Shown piece after piece: positions 1 through 7,637 of a stretch of 53,541 bases of DNA. The notes under the pieces are model-generated. The model worked only from the letters and a program-made list of their open reading frames with translations. It was not told where the DNA came from and searched no databases. Both the position numbers and the translations under genes were made by a program. This stretch comes from JASJGK01 sp033791585 (GTDB lineage Bacteria > SAR324 > XYD2-FULL-50-16): contig JASJGK010000145.1 in NCBI GenBank assembly GCA_033791585.1, forward strand, positions 1 through 53,541, given 5' to 3'. Positions within the stretch are counted from its first letter, which is position 1. Every line of letters begins with the position of its first letter.

Positions 1-1
1 C

Positions 2-115
2 TTGCTCATGTTGCTCATTAATTTTCTGTTCATTCAAAGCGCCAACAGAAGCTTCCTTAGGAGTTTCTTGTGTTGGCTGCTCTGCCTTTTTTGTTTTTTT
101 TTGTACCGCTTTCAT
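2..115 (-). CDS. Lys/Gln-rich protein, 5' part only (runs off left edge)
   Basis: An open frame starts with ATG at 115 on the minus strand and stays open to the window edge (38 codons visible). It begins MKAVQKKTKKAEQ and is rich in Lys, Glu and Gln with no hydrophobic stretch, so the visible part looks like a soluble, probably disordered, basic N-terminus. It is divergent from the Sel1/pentapeptide lipoprotein, with about 200 bp of AT-rich sequence between them. The Shine-Dalgarno match upstream is weak. The family is not recognisable from this fragment. It could be a chance frame, but the uninterrupted frame and divergent layout favour a gene. Confidence 0.4.
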   Translation of the reverse strand, partial: MKAVQKKTKKAEQPTQETPKEASVGALNEQKINEQHEQ

Positions 116-315
116 CTTTTGATTTTATTGTGTTTTTAACAACAATCTAACATTCAACCCCTGTCTCTGCAATAAGAAAAGGTAGTTTAATGATTGATTT
201 TTCTAGGATTTTTTTCCTTTAATGTTGATTCCTTTGAGTGGAAAATATGATATTTAAATTGAGATTGACCAGAACCTCGTGACAAAGTTACAAATAAAGT
301 AAAAATTGAGTACTT

Positions 316-1731
316 ATGAAATTATTGAAAATTTTTCTTATTGCCGTAACTACCTTTACGCTCGTTGCCTGTTCAGAGTCTTCCAATCTAACTGTGCCTT
401 CTACGATTGAACACAAGGATTTTTTAAGCAAAGCTAAGGGCGGTGATGCATACTATCAAGGTGTCTGGGGTGGAATTTTACGTCGAGGGGAAGGTCTTAA
501 AAAAGACCAAAAATTAGCCTTTACATGGTTGAAAAGATCAGCAGATAAAAAGAATCCCATCGGGCAATACAACCTTGGATTTATGTTCTTCAAAGGCCAA
601 GGGGTTAAAAAAGATACCGATAAAGGTGAAAGGTTGATTCGAGCGGCAATTCCAAAGTTGGAAGAATTGGCAGCCAGCGGTGATGCCAGAGCCCAAACAA
701 ATTTAGGTTTTTTGTTTGAAGAAGGGATAGGCGTTGCACCTGATTTAAAAAAGGCTTTTGAGCAATATACCAAAGCTAGTGAAAATGGGTTTGGCCGTGG
801 TCAAAATAACCTTGGGATTCTCTATAAGTATGCTCGAGGAGTACCAAAAGATTCAAAAAAGGCAGTTGAATTGTTTACCAGCGCTGCAAATCAGGGGTAT
901 TCTCGTAGTCAAGTTAATCTGGCACGTTCATATGAAGAAGGTGTCGGGGTCGATCGAGATATGTCTTTGGCAATCCGGTGGTACTTGATTGCTGCTAGAC
1001 AGCATGATGCTTCAGCCCAAAATCGACTCGGAAAACTTCATGAAATGGGTGAAGGTTTTCCACGGGATTTTAGTGAAGCTATGAACTGGTATCAAAAGGC
1101 GACCGAAGAGGAATACGGTCCCGCAATGATCAATTTAGCCTGGTTGTATCAGGCTGGGAAGGGAGTTAAACAAAATCCTAAAAGGGCAGCGCTTTGGTAT
1201 TTTCAAGCTATCCAAGTAGGGCATACTAAAGGGAAAAAACCTTTGCGTGCATTGTTAGAGTTTTTACAAAACAGTAAAATGTATTTAGACTTAAGTGGTG
1301 AAAATTTTAAAAATGCTGATTTAAGTAATTTAAATCTTTCCCATGCCCGACTCAAAGGGGCTAACTTAGAAGGAGCGGATTTATCATGGTCAATCTTACG
1401 TGAAACAGACTTACGATATGCAAAGCTTACTGGCGCAAAATTAGATTACAGCGATATGACAAAGGCAATCCTTAATGATGCAAACCTCAATAAGGCAAGC
1501 TTAGTTGATACGAGGCTCTTAAAGGCGCAGATGATTAGGGTGAGTTTAATAAAGGCAAAACTGGTTAAGACAGATCTTAGAAATGCAGATTTGAGTGACA
1601 GCAATCTTTCAGAAATCGTTTTAAAACTGGTTAAATTGGATGGAGCGAGATTTAGAAATGCTGAGTTTGTTCCTAAATCTATCACTTCAGGGTTGAACAA
1701 AAAAATGCTTTGGGAAAATAATAGAAGATGA
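316..1731 (+). CDS. Sel1-repeat plus pentapeptide-repeat lipoprotein
   Basis: This is a 471-residue predicted lipoprotein. Residues 1-19 form a lipoprotein signal with lipobox LVAC, so Cys19 would be lipidated. From about residue 40 to 310 there are successive Sel1-like (short TPR) repeats, recognisable by A-x-x-x-Y/W-x-x-A-A and L-G-x-x-Y-x-x-G-x-G-V-x-x-D spacing (for example NLGFMFFKGQGVKKD, NLGILYKYARGVPKD). From about residue 325 to 450 the pattern changes to pentapeptide repeats of the A(D/N)LXX type (for example GADLSWSILRETDLRYAKL), which would form a right-handed quadrilateral helix. Both halves are protein-interaction scaffolds, and I cannot name a partner. The stop overlaps the next start as ATGA, so the two genes are probably cotranscribed. 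Confidence 0.8.
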   Translation: MKLLKIFLIAVTTFTLVACSESSNLTVPSTIEHKDFLSKAKGGDAYYQGVWGGILRRGEGLKKDQKLAFTWLKRSADKKNPIGQYNLGFMFFKGQGVKKDTDKGERLIRAAIPKLEELAASGDARAQTNLGFLFEEGIGVAPDLKKAFEQYTKASENGFGRGQNNLGILYKYARGVPKDSKKAVELFTSAANQGYSRSQVNLARSYEEGVGVDRDMSLAIRWYLIAARQHDASAQNRLGKLHEMGEGFPRDFSEAMNWYQKATEEEYGPAMINLAWLYQAGKGVKQNPKRAALWYFQAIQVGHTKGKKPLRALLEFLQNSKMYLDLSGENFKNADLSNLNLSHARLKGANLEGADLSWSILRETDLRYAKLTGAKLDYSDMTKAILNDANLNKASLVDTRLLKAQMIRVSLIKAKLVKTDLRNADLSDSNLSEIVLKLVKLDGARFRNAEFVPKSITSGLNKKMLWENNRR

Positions 1732-2045
1732 TCATTAAACGAGTGAATCGATTCTTTTTGGTGTATCTCTGTTTCTTATTAGGGATATGTCTAATTGGTA
1801 GCCAATTAGGTGCAGATTCCTTTTTTATCAATCCTCATGCTTTGTTTCTGCAACTCTATCAAGAGCTTTCTGGTGGTGTAACGGAACCCAGCTATTACTA
1901 CCTTTTTAACCAAGATAAGATTTTTCCTCACGGCACATGGGTTGCGCTAATGTTCTTAATATTGGCTCCTGTTTTGCTTACAGTGCTGATCTTAAAAATT
2001 CGTGACCGTGTGAAGGGCCGAAGGCATTTTGACATCCAAGTTTGA
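1728..2045 (+). CDS. small membrane protein of unknown function
   Basis: This is a 105-residue protein whose ATG overlaps the TGA of the Sel1/pentapeptide lipoprotein, which argues for translational coupling. There is one hydrophobic segment near the N-terminus (about residues 7-27) and a second at about residues 70-90, followed by a basic tail (KIRDRVKGRRHF). The likely topology is two membrane segments with a loop of about 40 residues between them. It matches no family I recognise. Coupling suggests that it anchors or partners the upstream lipoprotein; this is inference. Confidence 0.6.
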   Translation: MIIKRVNRFFLVYLCFLLGICLIGSQLGADSFFINPHALFLQLYQELSGGVTEPSYYYLFNQDKIFPHGTWVALMFLILAPVLLTVLILKIRDRVKGRRHFDIQV

Positions 2046-2094
2046 TATTCAGGTATAGGTAACTTGCTTAGAGAGAAATAGATTTGCCAGAAGC

Positions 2095-2319
2095 CTAATC
2101 TAAAACCTGTAGCCAGCAAATGGCTGATAGCAGAACAATTCTTTCTTGGGCCTCACCGACTAGAACAACAATAAAATCGTCTCCTATTTCCAGTAGATTA
2201 CCCTCTGTTTGACTCTGGTCCATCAATGAGAACCTAATTTTGGCAATGCCTAAAAAAGGTCTTAGCTTTTCTGTAAGTTTTACAGTAAATACCCCAGCTG
2301 TTTGGATAATTTTACTCAT
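2095..2319 (-). CDS. small beta-rich protein, possibly Sm-like fold
   Basis: This is a 74-residue protein starting MSKIIQTAGV. It lies 5 bp downstream of the 5'-nucleotidase family gene on the same strand, so it is likely the last gene of the PHP/nucleotidase operon. The second half (EGNLLEIGDDFIVVLVGE followed by ERIVLLSAICWLQVL) alternates short beta-strand-like stretches and resembles the G-x-L-x-x-V-G-x-D-F-I pattern seen in small Sm-like or SH3-like barrels. No catalytic motif is visible. Assignment to a named family would be a guess, but the operon position and full-length frame support a real gene. Confidence 0.5.
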   Translation of the reverse strand: MSKIIQTAGVFTVKLTEKLRPFLGIAKIRFSLMDQSQTEGNLLEIGDDFIVVLVGEAQERIVLLSAICWLQVLD

Positions 2320-2324
2320 GCTTG

Positions 2325-3878
2325 TTAAGCCTTTATAGAAAAATTTTGATTAATTTCTAATTTTAAATGACCGACTTTTTTCAGGTTAGCAGCCATTAAT
2401 TCTGTAATTTGTGTGGGAAATTCTTCGATGACTAAATGAGGGCCATACATCTTGAAAAAACCTCCCCCTGCCCTGTAGGTGGTCAAAGCAACCTTTAACT
2501 TTTGGGAATTTTCAATATTTGCTCCATGGTATTGCAATTTCGTTACTCTTTGACCAAAATCTTTTCTAATATCCAATTCGTAATCGATCCCTTCAAAAAA
2601 ATCATAGTTATAGCTTCGTGGCCGTGTACCAGTCCATTCGGGATTCGTTTCCAGGTTTTTTATCCCCTGCTTCCCTGCAGGCAAAACGAGAAAAGTTGCA
2701 ATTTGCTCTAAAGCCGCTTTTAGAATTTCACCATTGATCTCCAACACGCAAATTGCATCATGGAAAAAATACGTAGTGAGGATATCTTGCATAGTTACTG
2801 TTTCGGGCAACCCTTCTAATTCATAATCTAAAAAGGAGCTGGCTGCAATATCAGTGTTAGTATGCTCCATCATGAGTTCATTTACCCACTGTATTAGCGG
2901 GTGTTTTTTTGTCCAAACCTGTGTCATGGGGTCGGCTACTTGGAAGCTTGGATCAGCGGTCCCAAGGATTTCGCTTAGAATTCCTTGGTTACATTCCATA
3001 TTGCCACTTAAAAGGTCTGTAATCCATGGATCAGGGGCATGAGTTGACGCGCTGATTATTTTTGGGATGAGGTGTATTTTTGAACCTGTTTGCACCTGTA
3101 TTTCAGCCCAAAATCGACCATGTGCTGCAGGTTGTAAAGCAATGGCCTTGTCAGGAGACTGAAACAGAAATTTTCTATGTTGGTGGCCTGTAAATAAAAT
3201 ATCAACTTCTGGAAACGTTTCCCAAAGCTCAATACCTTGGTTTTCTAAAATATTAGAGCAAAGTCTTTTTCCAGTGTTAGGGTCTTCTGCAAAACCACCA
3301 TGGTAACTGATAATCAAAATATCACATTGGTCACGTAAAATAGGAACCCAATGTTTGGCCGATTCTAAGACGTTGCCAAAAACAAGCCCCTTAATGTTTC
3401 GTGGTGGTTCCCATTTAGGAACAAATTCTGTGATCAAGCCCAATACGCCAATTTTCACCCCTTGCACTTCTTTAATATGGAATGGCTGAAAAAGGCTGGA
3501 CTGAGTTTCGATGATATTTGCACTAAGCCAAGGAAGAGAAGAGTGGGCTTTAATATTTTTTAATTGGTCAATCCCAAAATCAAACTCATGGTTTCCTGCC
3601 ACGAATACATCTACTCCCAAGGCCTGATGTAACAGATTTAAAGGGTGGTTTAAACTTTCCTTCCAATTTGCAGGTTCCTCCCAAAGGTCAACTAGCGGTT
3701 GCCCTTGAATAGCGTCTCCGTTGTCAATGAGGAAGTATTCAGTTTTTTTTTTCTTTAGGTTCTTAATGTAACTGCTTAAACGGTCTAACCCCTTGGCTTT
3801 TATGCTATGGTCTTGGGGGAGTTTGGATAAAAACCTTCCGTGAGCATCAGTATATTGAAGAATATTAAATTCAGCCAT
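2325..3878 (-). CDS. 5'-nucleotidase/2',3'-cyclic phosphodiesterase family metallophosphatase
   Basis: This is a 517-residue calcineurin-like metallophosphoesterase with a 5'-nucleotidase C-terminal domain. The metal-binding motifs appear in order: the D-x-H-G motif as DAHGR near residue 10, DNGDAIQGQ near 52-60, GNHEFDFG near 95-102, SYHGG near 192, and TGHQHRK near 230. The second half carries the substrate-binding domain with a typical dimerisation/nucleotide-binding layout (DILTTYFFHDAI region). UshA-type enzymes are normally periplasmic, but no signal peptide is seen here, so this one is probably cytoplasmic. Its ATG directly abuts the stop codon of the upstream PHP-domain gene, which suggests a nucleotide-salvage or RNA-end-turnover operon. 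The substrate cannot be read from sequence. Confidence 0.85.
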   Translation of the reverse strand: MAEFNILQYTDAHGRFLSKLPQDHSIKAKGLDRLSSYIKNLKKKKTEYFLIDNGDAIQGQPLVDLWEEPANWKESLNHPLNLLHQALGVDVFVAGNHEFDFGIDQLKNIKAHSSLPWLSANIIETQSSLFQPFHIKEVQGVKIGVLGLITEFVPKWEPPRNIKGLVFGNVLESAKHWVPILRDQCDILIISYHGGFAEDPNTGKRLCSNILENQGIELWETFPEVDILFTGHQHRKFLFQSPDKAIALQPAAHGRFWAEIQVQTGSKIHLIPKIISASTHAPDPWITDLLSGNMECNQGILSEILGTADPSFQVADPMTQVWTKKHPLIQWVNELMMEHTNTDIAASSFLDYELEGLPETVTMQDILTTYFFHDAICVLEINGEILKAALEQIATFLVLPAGKQGIKNLETNPEWTGTRPRSYNYDFFEGIDYELDIRKDFGQRVTKLQYHGANIENSQKLKVALTTYRAGGGFFKMYGPHLVIEEFPTQITELMAANLKKVGHLKLEINQNFSIKA

Positions 3879-4736
3879 TTAAGTAACCTGAGTCGGGATG
3901 TGTTCAATTAAGGCAGGGGAAACCATTTTATCTAGAATTGGTTCATCTTGATCCCAGTGGGCGAGTTCTACCTTAGGTTTAGGAGCACCATGGAAGTCGC
4001 TTCCCCCAGAAGTGATTAAACCCAACTCCTTTACGATCTTTTGGTAAACTAGAACTTGTCTTGGGTCATGCGATGAATTGAATACCTCTATCCCATCAAG
4101 TCCAAATCTTTGGAGCATTTTTAAATATTCTCTAAGTCGAAATTGATCTAACCTTAAGCTAGAAGGGTGAGCAACAATAGCCATTCCGCCTGCGGCTTTG
4201 ATGAAGCCAATTGCTTCTTCGGGAGTAAAAATCTCCTTGGTCACAAAACCTGGGGTACCCAGTCCAAGGTAGCTGCGAAAGGCCTCTTCAAAGCTTTTAA
4301 CGTACCCTTTTTTTAGGAGCAAATTGGCAATGTGAGGTCTGCCTATTCCTTTGGGTGAGTCAGAAAATTCTAGCAATTCTTCAAAATGAATATCAAGGCC
4401 AATTGCTTGCAACTTTTCAAATACTTTTTGGTTTCTGTTCTCTCTTGCTTTTTGGTAAAGTTTCAGTTTTCTTTGGAAGTCAGGGTCTTTTTCTGAAATA
4501 CCTAAGCCTAAAATATGCAGAGTGCCGCCACGATATTTTGCGCTAATTTCTACCCCTGATACTATTTGGAGATCTTGGGCTGCTGCTGCCTTTCTGGCCT
4601 CTTCAAGGCCAGCGGTAGTATCGTGATCTGTTAAGGCCAGAATCTTTACCTGAGCTTGGGTGCAACGATGCACTAACTGGCTAGGGCTTAAACTTCCATC
4701 ACTGGCAGTTGAGTGTGTATGTAGGTCGATTAGCAT
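3879..4736 (-). CDS. PHP-domain phosphoesterase (RNase AM/TrpH-YciV-like)
   Basis: This is a 285-residue PHP-domain protein. The N-terminal DLHTHSTASDGS motif supplies His6, His8 and Asp13. LALTDHDT near residues 35-42, the GVEISA segment near 60-65, AHPSS near 190 and SGGSDFHG near 243-250 complete the metal-binding set of the family. The length and motif order fit the TrpH/YciV group, whose characterised E. coli member is a 5'-3' exonuclease acting on short RNA and on 3',5'-bisphosphonucleotides. It is the first gene of a three-gene minus-strand operon with the 5'-nucleotidase homologue and a small beta-rich protein. Confidence 0.85.
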   Translation of the reverse strand: MLIDLHTHSTASDGSLSPSQLVHRCTQAQVKILALTDHDTTAGLEEARKAAAAQDLQIVSGVEISAKYRGGTLHILGLGISEKDPDFQRKLKLYQKARENRNQKVFEKLQAIGLDIHFEELLEFSDSPKGIGRPHIANLLLKKGYVKSFEEAFRSYLGLGTPGFVTKEIFTPEEAIGFIKAAGGMAIVAHPSSLRLDQFRLREYLKMLQRFGLDGIEVFNSSHDPRQVLVYQKIVKELGLITSGGSDFHGAPKPKVELAHWDQDEPILDKMVSPALIEHIPTQVT

Positions 4737-4873
4737 AAGTATCTGTTTTATATTTGTCTCAGCTTACGAAAATTTAGAGATTCTGCCAAGTCCACAAAAC
4801 TATTGCTTTCACCTTGGCCTTTTGGCATAGCTTTGTTAGTTTTTGGAGCAGGAAACTAATTAAAAAGGGAAAA

Positions 4874-5161
4874 ATGATTAAACATATAGTAATGTTCAAG
4901 CTGAAGATTAAGACAGAAGAAAATTTAAACCTACTAAAAGATAAGCTGGAAGCCTTGAAGGATAAAATCGACCTAGTTCAATACTTAGAAGTGGGTATTG
5001 ATATTTTAGGTAAGGAGCGGTCAATGGATTTAGTTTTGACAACCCATTTTAAAAGCGTAGAAGACTTAATCCTTTATGCGAATCACGAAGAACACTTAAA
5101 AGTATTGGAATGGATAGGGGAAAATACGAGTTTGATAAAGGCCGTAGACTTTGAGGTCTAG
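4874..5161 (+). CDS. Dabb (stress-responsive alpha/beta barrel) domain protein
   Basis: This is a 95-residue protein starting MIKHIVMFKL. The ATG at 4874 is preceded by an AAGGGA ribosome-binding site at about 4865-4870. An upstream in-frame start would add about 20 residues unlike the family, so this start was preferred. The opening I-x-H-I-V-x-F-K, the central D-L-V-L-x-T-H-F and the H-E-E-H-L-K-V motif are characteristic of dimeric Dabb proteins. These fold as ferredoxin-like barrels and have varied, mostly unknown roles. The gene converges on the porin with only 14 bp between stops. Confidence 0.8.
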   Translation: MIKHIVMFKLKIKTEENLNLLKDKLEALKDKIDLVQYLEVGIDILGKERSMDLVLTTHFKSVEDLILYANHEEHLKVLEWIGENTSLIKAVDFEV

Positions 5162-5175
5162 GCCTTAAGTTTCAA

Positions 5176-6273
5176 TTATTTGAAAAAAGCCCCTAGCCCC
5201 AAACCAAATTGGCTGGTCGTTTTATCATTGGTTGGGTTATCTGCATCAATAGTACTTGTCTGGTTATAAGCAGAGTAGAATCTGATAATGCCAATATAAT
5301 ACGTGTAACCAAAATCTAAACTTGTAAACTTGGTTGGATTATCTGACCCATCGGTAGTGGCCTGTACTGAGTAAGCAAGGGTGGCACCTGAGTTTTTTGT
5401 TGTTTTATAATCCCAAAAGAAAATTGAAGTTGTTATGTCTTCAGGGTCTCTGGCTGAGTCCAGATAAACTTGGGTAAAATCGTCGTAATTTACAGAAAAT
5501 TTCAAATCACCAAAAGGGATTTGCCAACCAATTGCATAGGCTGCGTAGTCTTCCGCACCGTGGACAGAGCCTGTTTCTGTTGCTACCGCTTTTTCGTTGG
5601 TTCGCTCAGCAATCATTGTGTAGCTTGCTGTAAATTTTTGGCCCCCTGCACTTCCTTCCCAAAAAAGAGCTTGTGCTTTTTCATCATTGGAAATTTCATT
5701 GGCACTGGTATCGCCGCTTACGGCGTGACGACCAATGATGACTCTTGCTCCTACTGACTTGATGCCCAAAGTAAAATAGTCACCATCGCCAATGGTTTCT
5801 CCAATTGCTAAAGTATTATCAATATCTTGGAGGTGTTTACCTCCGAGAGTGCTACCACCTGGCTCTTGCCTTCCTAATCTGAAGGATAGTAACTCATTTT
5901 CTAGGGTTACATAAAGGTAGCGACCGTTAACTGAGCTATCAGCTGACTGCATGTCAAAGTCAATAGTTCCTGACGTAACCCAGCCTTCAACTTTCGACTT
6001 TACAGTATAACCAAGTCTTGCGTCTGTAGTGGTATCAAAATGATTATAACTAACATCACCCTGTGAAAATGTATTTTGAATCACTGTTGAACGAATCCTT
6101 CCAAACATGGTTCCTTCTGGAGCCGAAGCTGAATCTTTTTGGCCAATTTGTTCTAATGCATTGGCATTTTCTGTCAACGGTTGTTCTTCCATTGCACTGG
6201 GGGCAATGTCTACGGCAAAAATGTCACTGGATATAAGAGTGATTACGCCTAAAATAATGAGTTTTATTTTCAT
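5176..6273 (-). CDS. outer-membrane porin
   Basis: This is a 365-residue protein with a cleavable signal peptide (residues 1 to about 20, ending SSDIFA). A short linker rich in Glu, Asn and Ala follows, and then amphipathic beta-strands occupy the rest of the chain, with alternating aromatic and small residues in GRLGRQEPGG- and FGYTYYIGI-like segments. The layout fits a 16-strand Gram-negative porin used for diffusion of small hydrophilic solutes. The C-terminus (GLGAFFK) carries aromatic residues near the end, as expected for BAM recognition, although a Lys is the very last residue. The upstream region holds three perfect 10-bp tandem repeats (see separate entry). The substrate is not predictable. 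Confidence 0.75.
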   Translation of the reverse strand: MKIKLIILGVITLISSDIFAVDIAPSAMEEQPLTENANALEQIGQKDSASAPEGTMFGRIRSTVIQNTFSQGDVSYNHFDTTTDARLGYTVKSKVEGWVTSGTIDFDMQSADSSVNGRYLYVTLENELLSFRLGRQEPGGSTLGGKHLQDIDNTLAIGETIGDGDYFTLGIKSVGARVIIGRHAVSGDTSANEISNDEKAQALFWEGSAGGQKFTASYTMIAERTNEKAVATETGSVHGAEDYAAYAIGWQIPFGDLKFSVNYDDFTQVYLDSARDPEDITTSIFFWDYKTTKNSGATLAYSVQATTDGSDNPTKFTSLDFGYTYYIGIIRFYSAYNQTSTIDADNPTNDKTTSQFGLGLGAFFK

Positions 6274-6330
6274 TTTTTTTCTGGGTTAAATGGGTAGAAT
6301 CATTTGGTTTTTTACAGATATCAAATTTTT

Positions 6331-6360
6331 TTACTAATTTTTACTAATTTTTACTAATTT
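6331..6360. repeat. three perfect 10-bp tandem repeats upstream of the porin
   Basis: The unit TTACTAATTT occurs three times head to tail with no mismatch. It lies 58-87 bp upstream of the porin start codon. The period matches one DNA helical turn, so the repeats place identical faces on the same side of the helix. A homopolymer T tract flanks the array on the left. Confidence 0.9.
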
Positions 6361-6432
6361 TATCGAAAAGTGCAATAAAACAAAGAAAAATGAGTAATAT
6401 TTCATATTTAAAATGCTACATTTCAATAAAGT

Positions 6433-7068
6433 CTAAATTTCAAAATCAGGCCATTCTCTCTCATGGGGAATCCTAATTCCTTGAATAAATGCTTGTCTCA
6501 AAGCCAGTTGCTTGAGCCAACGGCATAAGCTCGGTTTATCCTTTAGGGTTATCCCGACTTTTAAATGCAGGCGTATCCATGGCCAAAGGGCTATATCTGC
6601 AATGGAATAGTCCCCCGTAATAAATTCCCTATCCTTTAGTTGTAAGTCTAGAATCTTATATAGTCTCTCTGTTTCATTAACATAACGTTTAATGGCATAG
6701 TCATTTTTTTTTGGAACAGCAAATTTAAAAACATGGGCTTGGCCCTGCATAGGCCCAATTGCGGACATTTGAAACATTAGCCACTGTATACATTCGGCTT
6801 TTTGGGATGGTTTCTTGGGCAGTAACATTCCCGTCTTTTCTGCTAAATATAATAAAATAGCTCCACTTTCAAAAAGCTTAAAATCATTGAGATCATGATC
6901 AATGATAGCTGGGATTCTACCATTGGGGTTAATTTGTAAAAACCAATCTTCTTTTTGTTGGTTTTCCATTAAATTTATAAAATGTGCTTTATAGTCCAGG
7001 CCAATTTCTTCAAGCATGATTGATATTTTGTAACCGTTGGGAGTCGGACTTGAATAAAGATCAATCAC
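6433..7068 (-). CDS. glutathione S-transferase family protein (YfcG/Ure2p-like)
   Basis: This is a 211-residue GST. The N-terminal thioredoxin-like domain begins IDLYSSPTPNGYKI, where the Thr-Pro-Asn segment takes the place of the catalytic Ser/Tyr/Cys in nu-class (YfcG-type) enzymes. NPNGRIPAIID supplies the cis-Pro glutathione-binding motif, and FESGAILLYL carries the Glu-Ser pair that contacts the gamma-glutamyl group. The helical C-terminal domain contains the conserved SIADIALWPW N-capping motif. Start is GTG at 7066-7068, overlapping the TGA of the DUF1499 gene, so the two are coupled. Family members reduce disulfides or organic hydroperoxides with glutathione, and a role against sulfur or oxidant stress is plausible but unproven. 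Confidence 0.85.
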   Translation of the reverse strand: MIDLYSSPTPNGYKISIMLEEIGLDYKAHFINLMENQQKEDWFLQINPNGRIPAIIDHDLNDFKLFESGAILLYLAEKTGMLLPKKPSQKAECIQWLMFQMSAIGPMQGQAHVFKFAVPKKNDYAIKRYVNETERLYKILDLQLKDREFITGDYSIADIALWPWIRLHLKVGITLKDKPSLCRWLKQLALRQAFIQGIRIPHEREWPDFEI

Positions 7069-7505
7069 CGGGGACTTTGGGCTTGTATCGCAGCAAATAG
7101 CTTTTTAACACGATTTTTATTTACCCCCAAGTCTGACCAGCCAATCCTTGAGGCAGATCTGCAGTGAATCAACCCCTCCCTCTCTACAATTAGTAACTCT
7201 AAATCATCGGTAAACTGAAAAAAACTGCTTGTAAATTCAATGTGAAAATAATTGTTCGTTTGTTTGACTATTTTATAGTTACTGAAGGTTTTTAAGGCCT
7301 TTTCAATTGCGCTGTGAACAAAAGCAAGGTCCCCTTGAATCTTTAAGGCGGGCAAATGCTTTTCAACCGTAGAAACGCAATTTGGTTTATCTGGGCAAGC
7401 TTTTAAACTAGTAAGGTCGTAATTGTTTTCTGCCATCAAATCACTTACGAAGGGGTTGAAAAAAAGCCAAATAAAATGTAAAAAAAAGATGCGATTTTTG
7501 TTCAT
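7065..7505 (-). CDS. DUF1499 family exported protein
   Basis: This is a 146-residue protein taken from the ATG at 7503-7505. A GTG 15 bases earlier is also possible. A hydrophobic segment (about residues 5-25, ending SDLMA) looks like a signal peptide. The family signature is the CPDKPNCVSTV stretch just after it, followed by a beta-rich domain with HIEFTSSFFQFTDDLELLI and an R-S-A-S-R-I-G-x-S-D-L-G-V motif near the C-terminus. These match DUF1499, whose function is unknown. The stop overlaps the GTG start of the downstream GST. Confidence 0.8.
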   Translation of the reverse strand: MNKNRIFFLHFIWLFFNPFVSDLMAENNYDLTSLKACPDKPNCVSTVEKHLPALKIQGDLAFVHSAIEKALKTFSNYKIVKQTNNYFHIEFTSSFFQFTDDLELLIVEREGLIHCRSASRIGWSDLGVNKNRVKKLFAAIQAQSPR

Positions 7506-7637
7506 AGTTGTTTTTACCACGTTATGTAAAACTTGATCAAGCTAAGTGACAAATGATTGAAAAAAAAAGAATAAATTTCTAGGCAAAAGTAGGGAGAGTA
7601 GATAAACTGAGGTTCATAATTTTATTGAGTTTAATCT

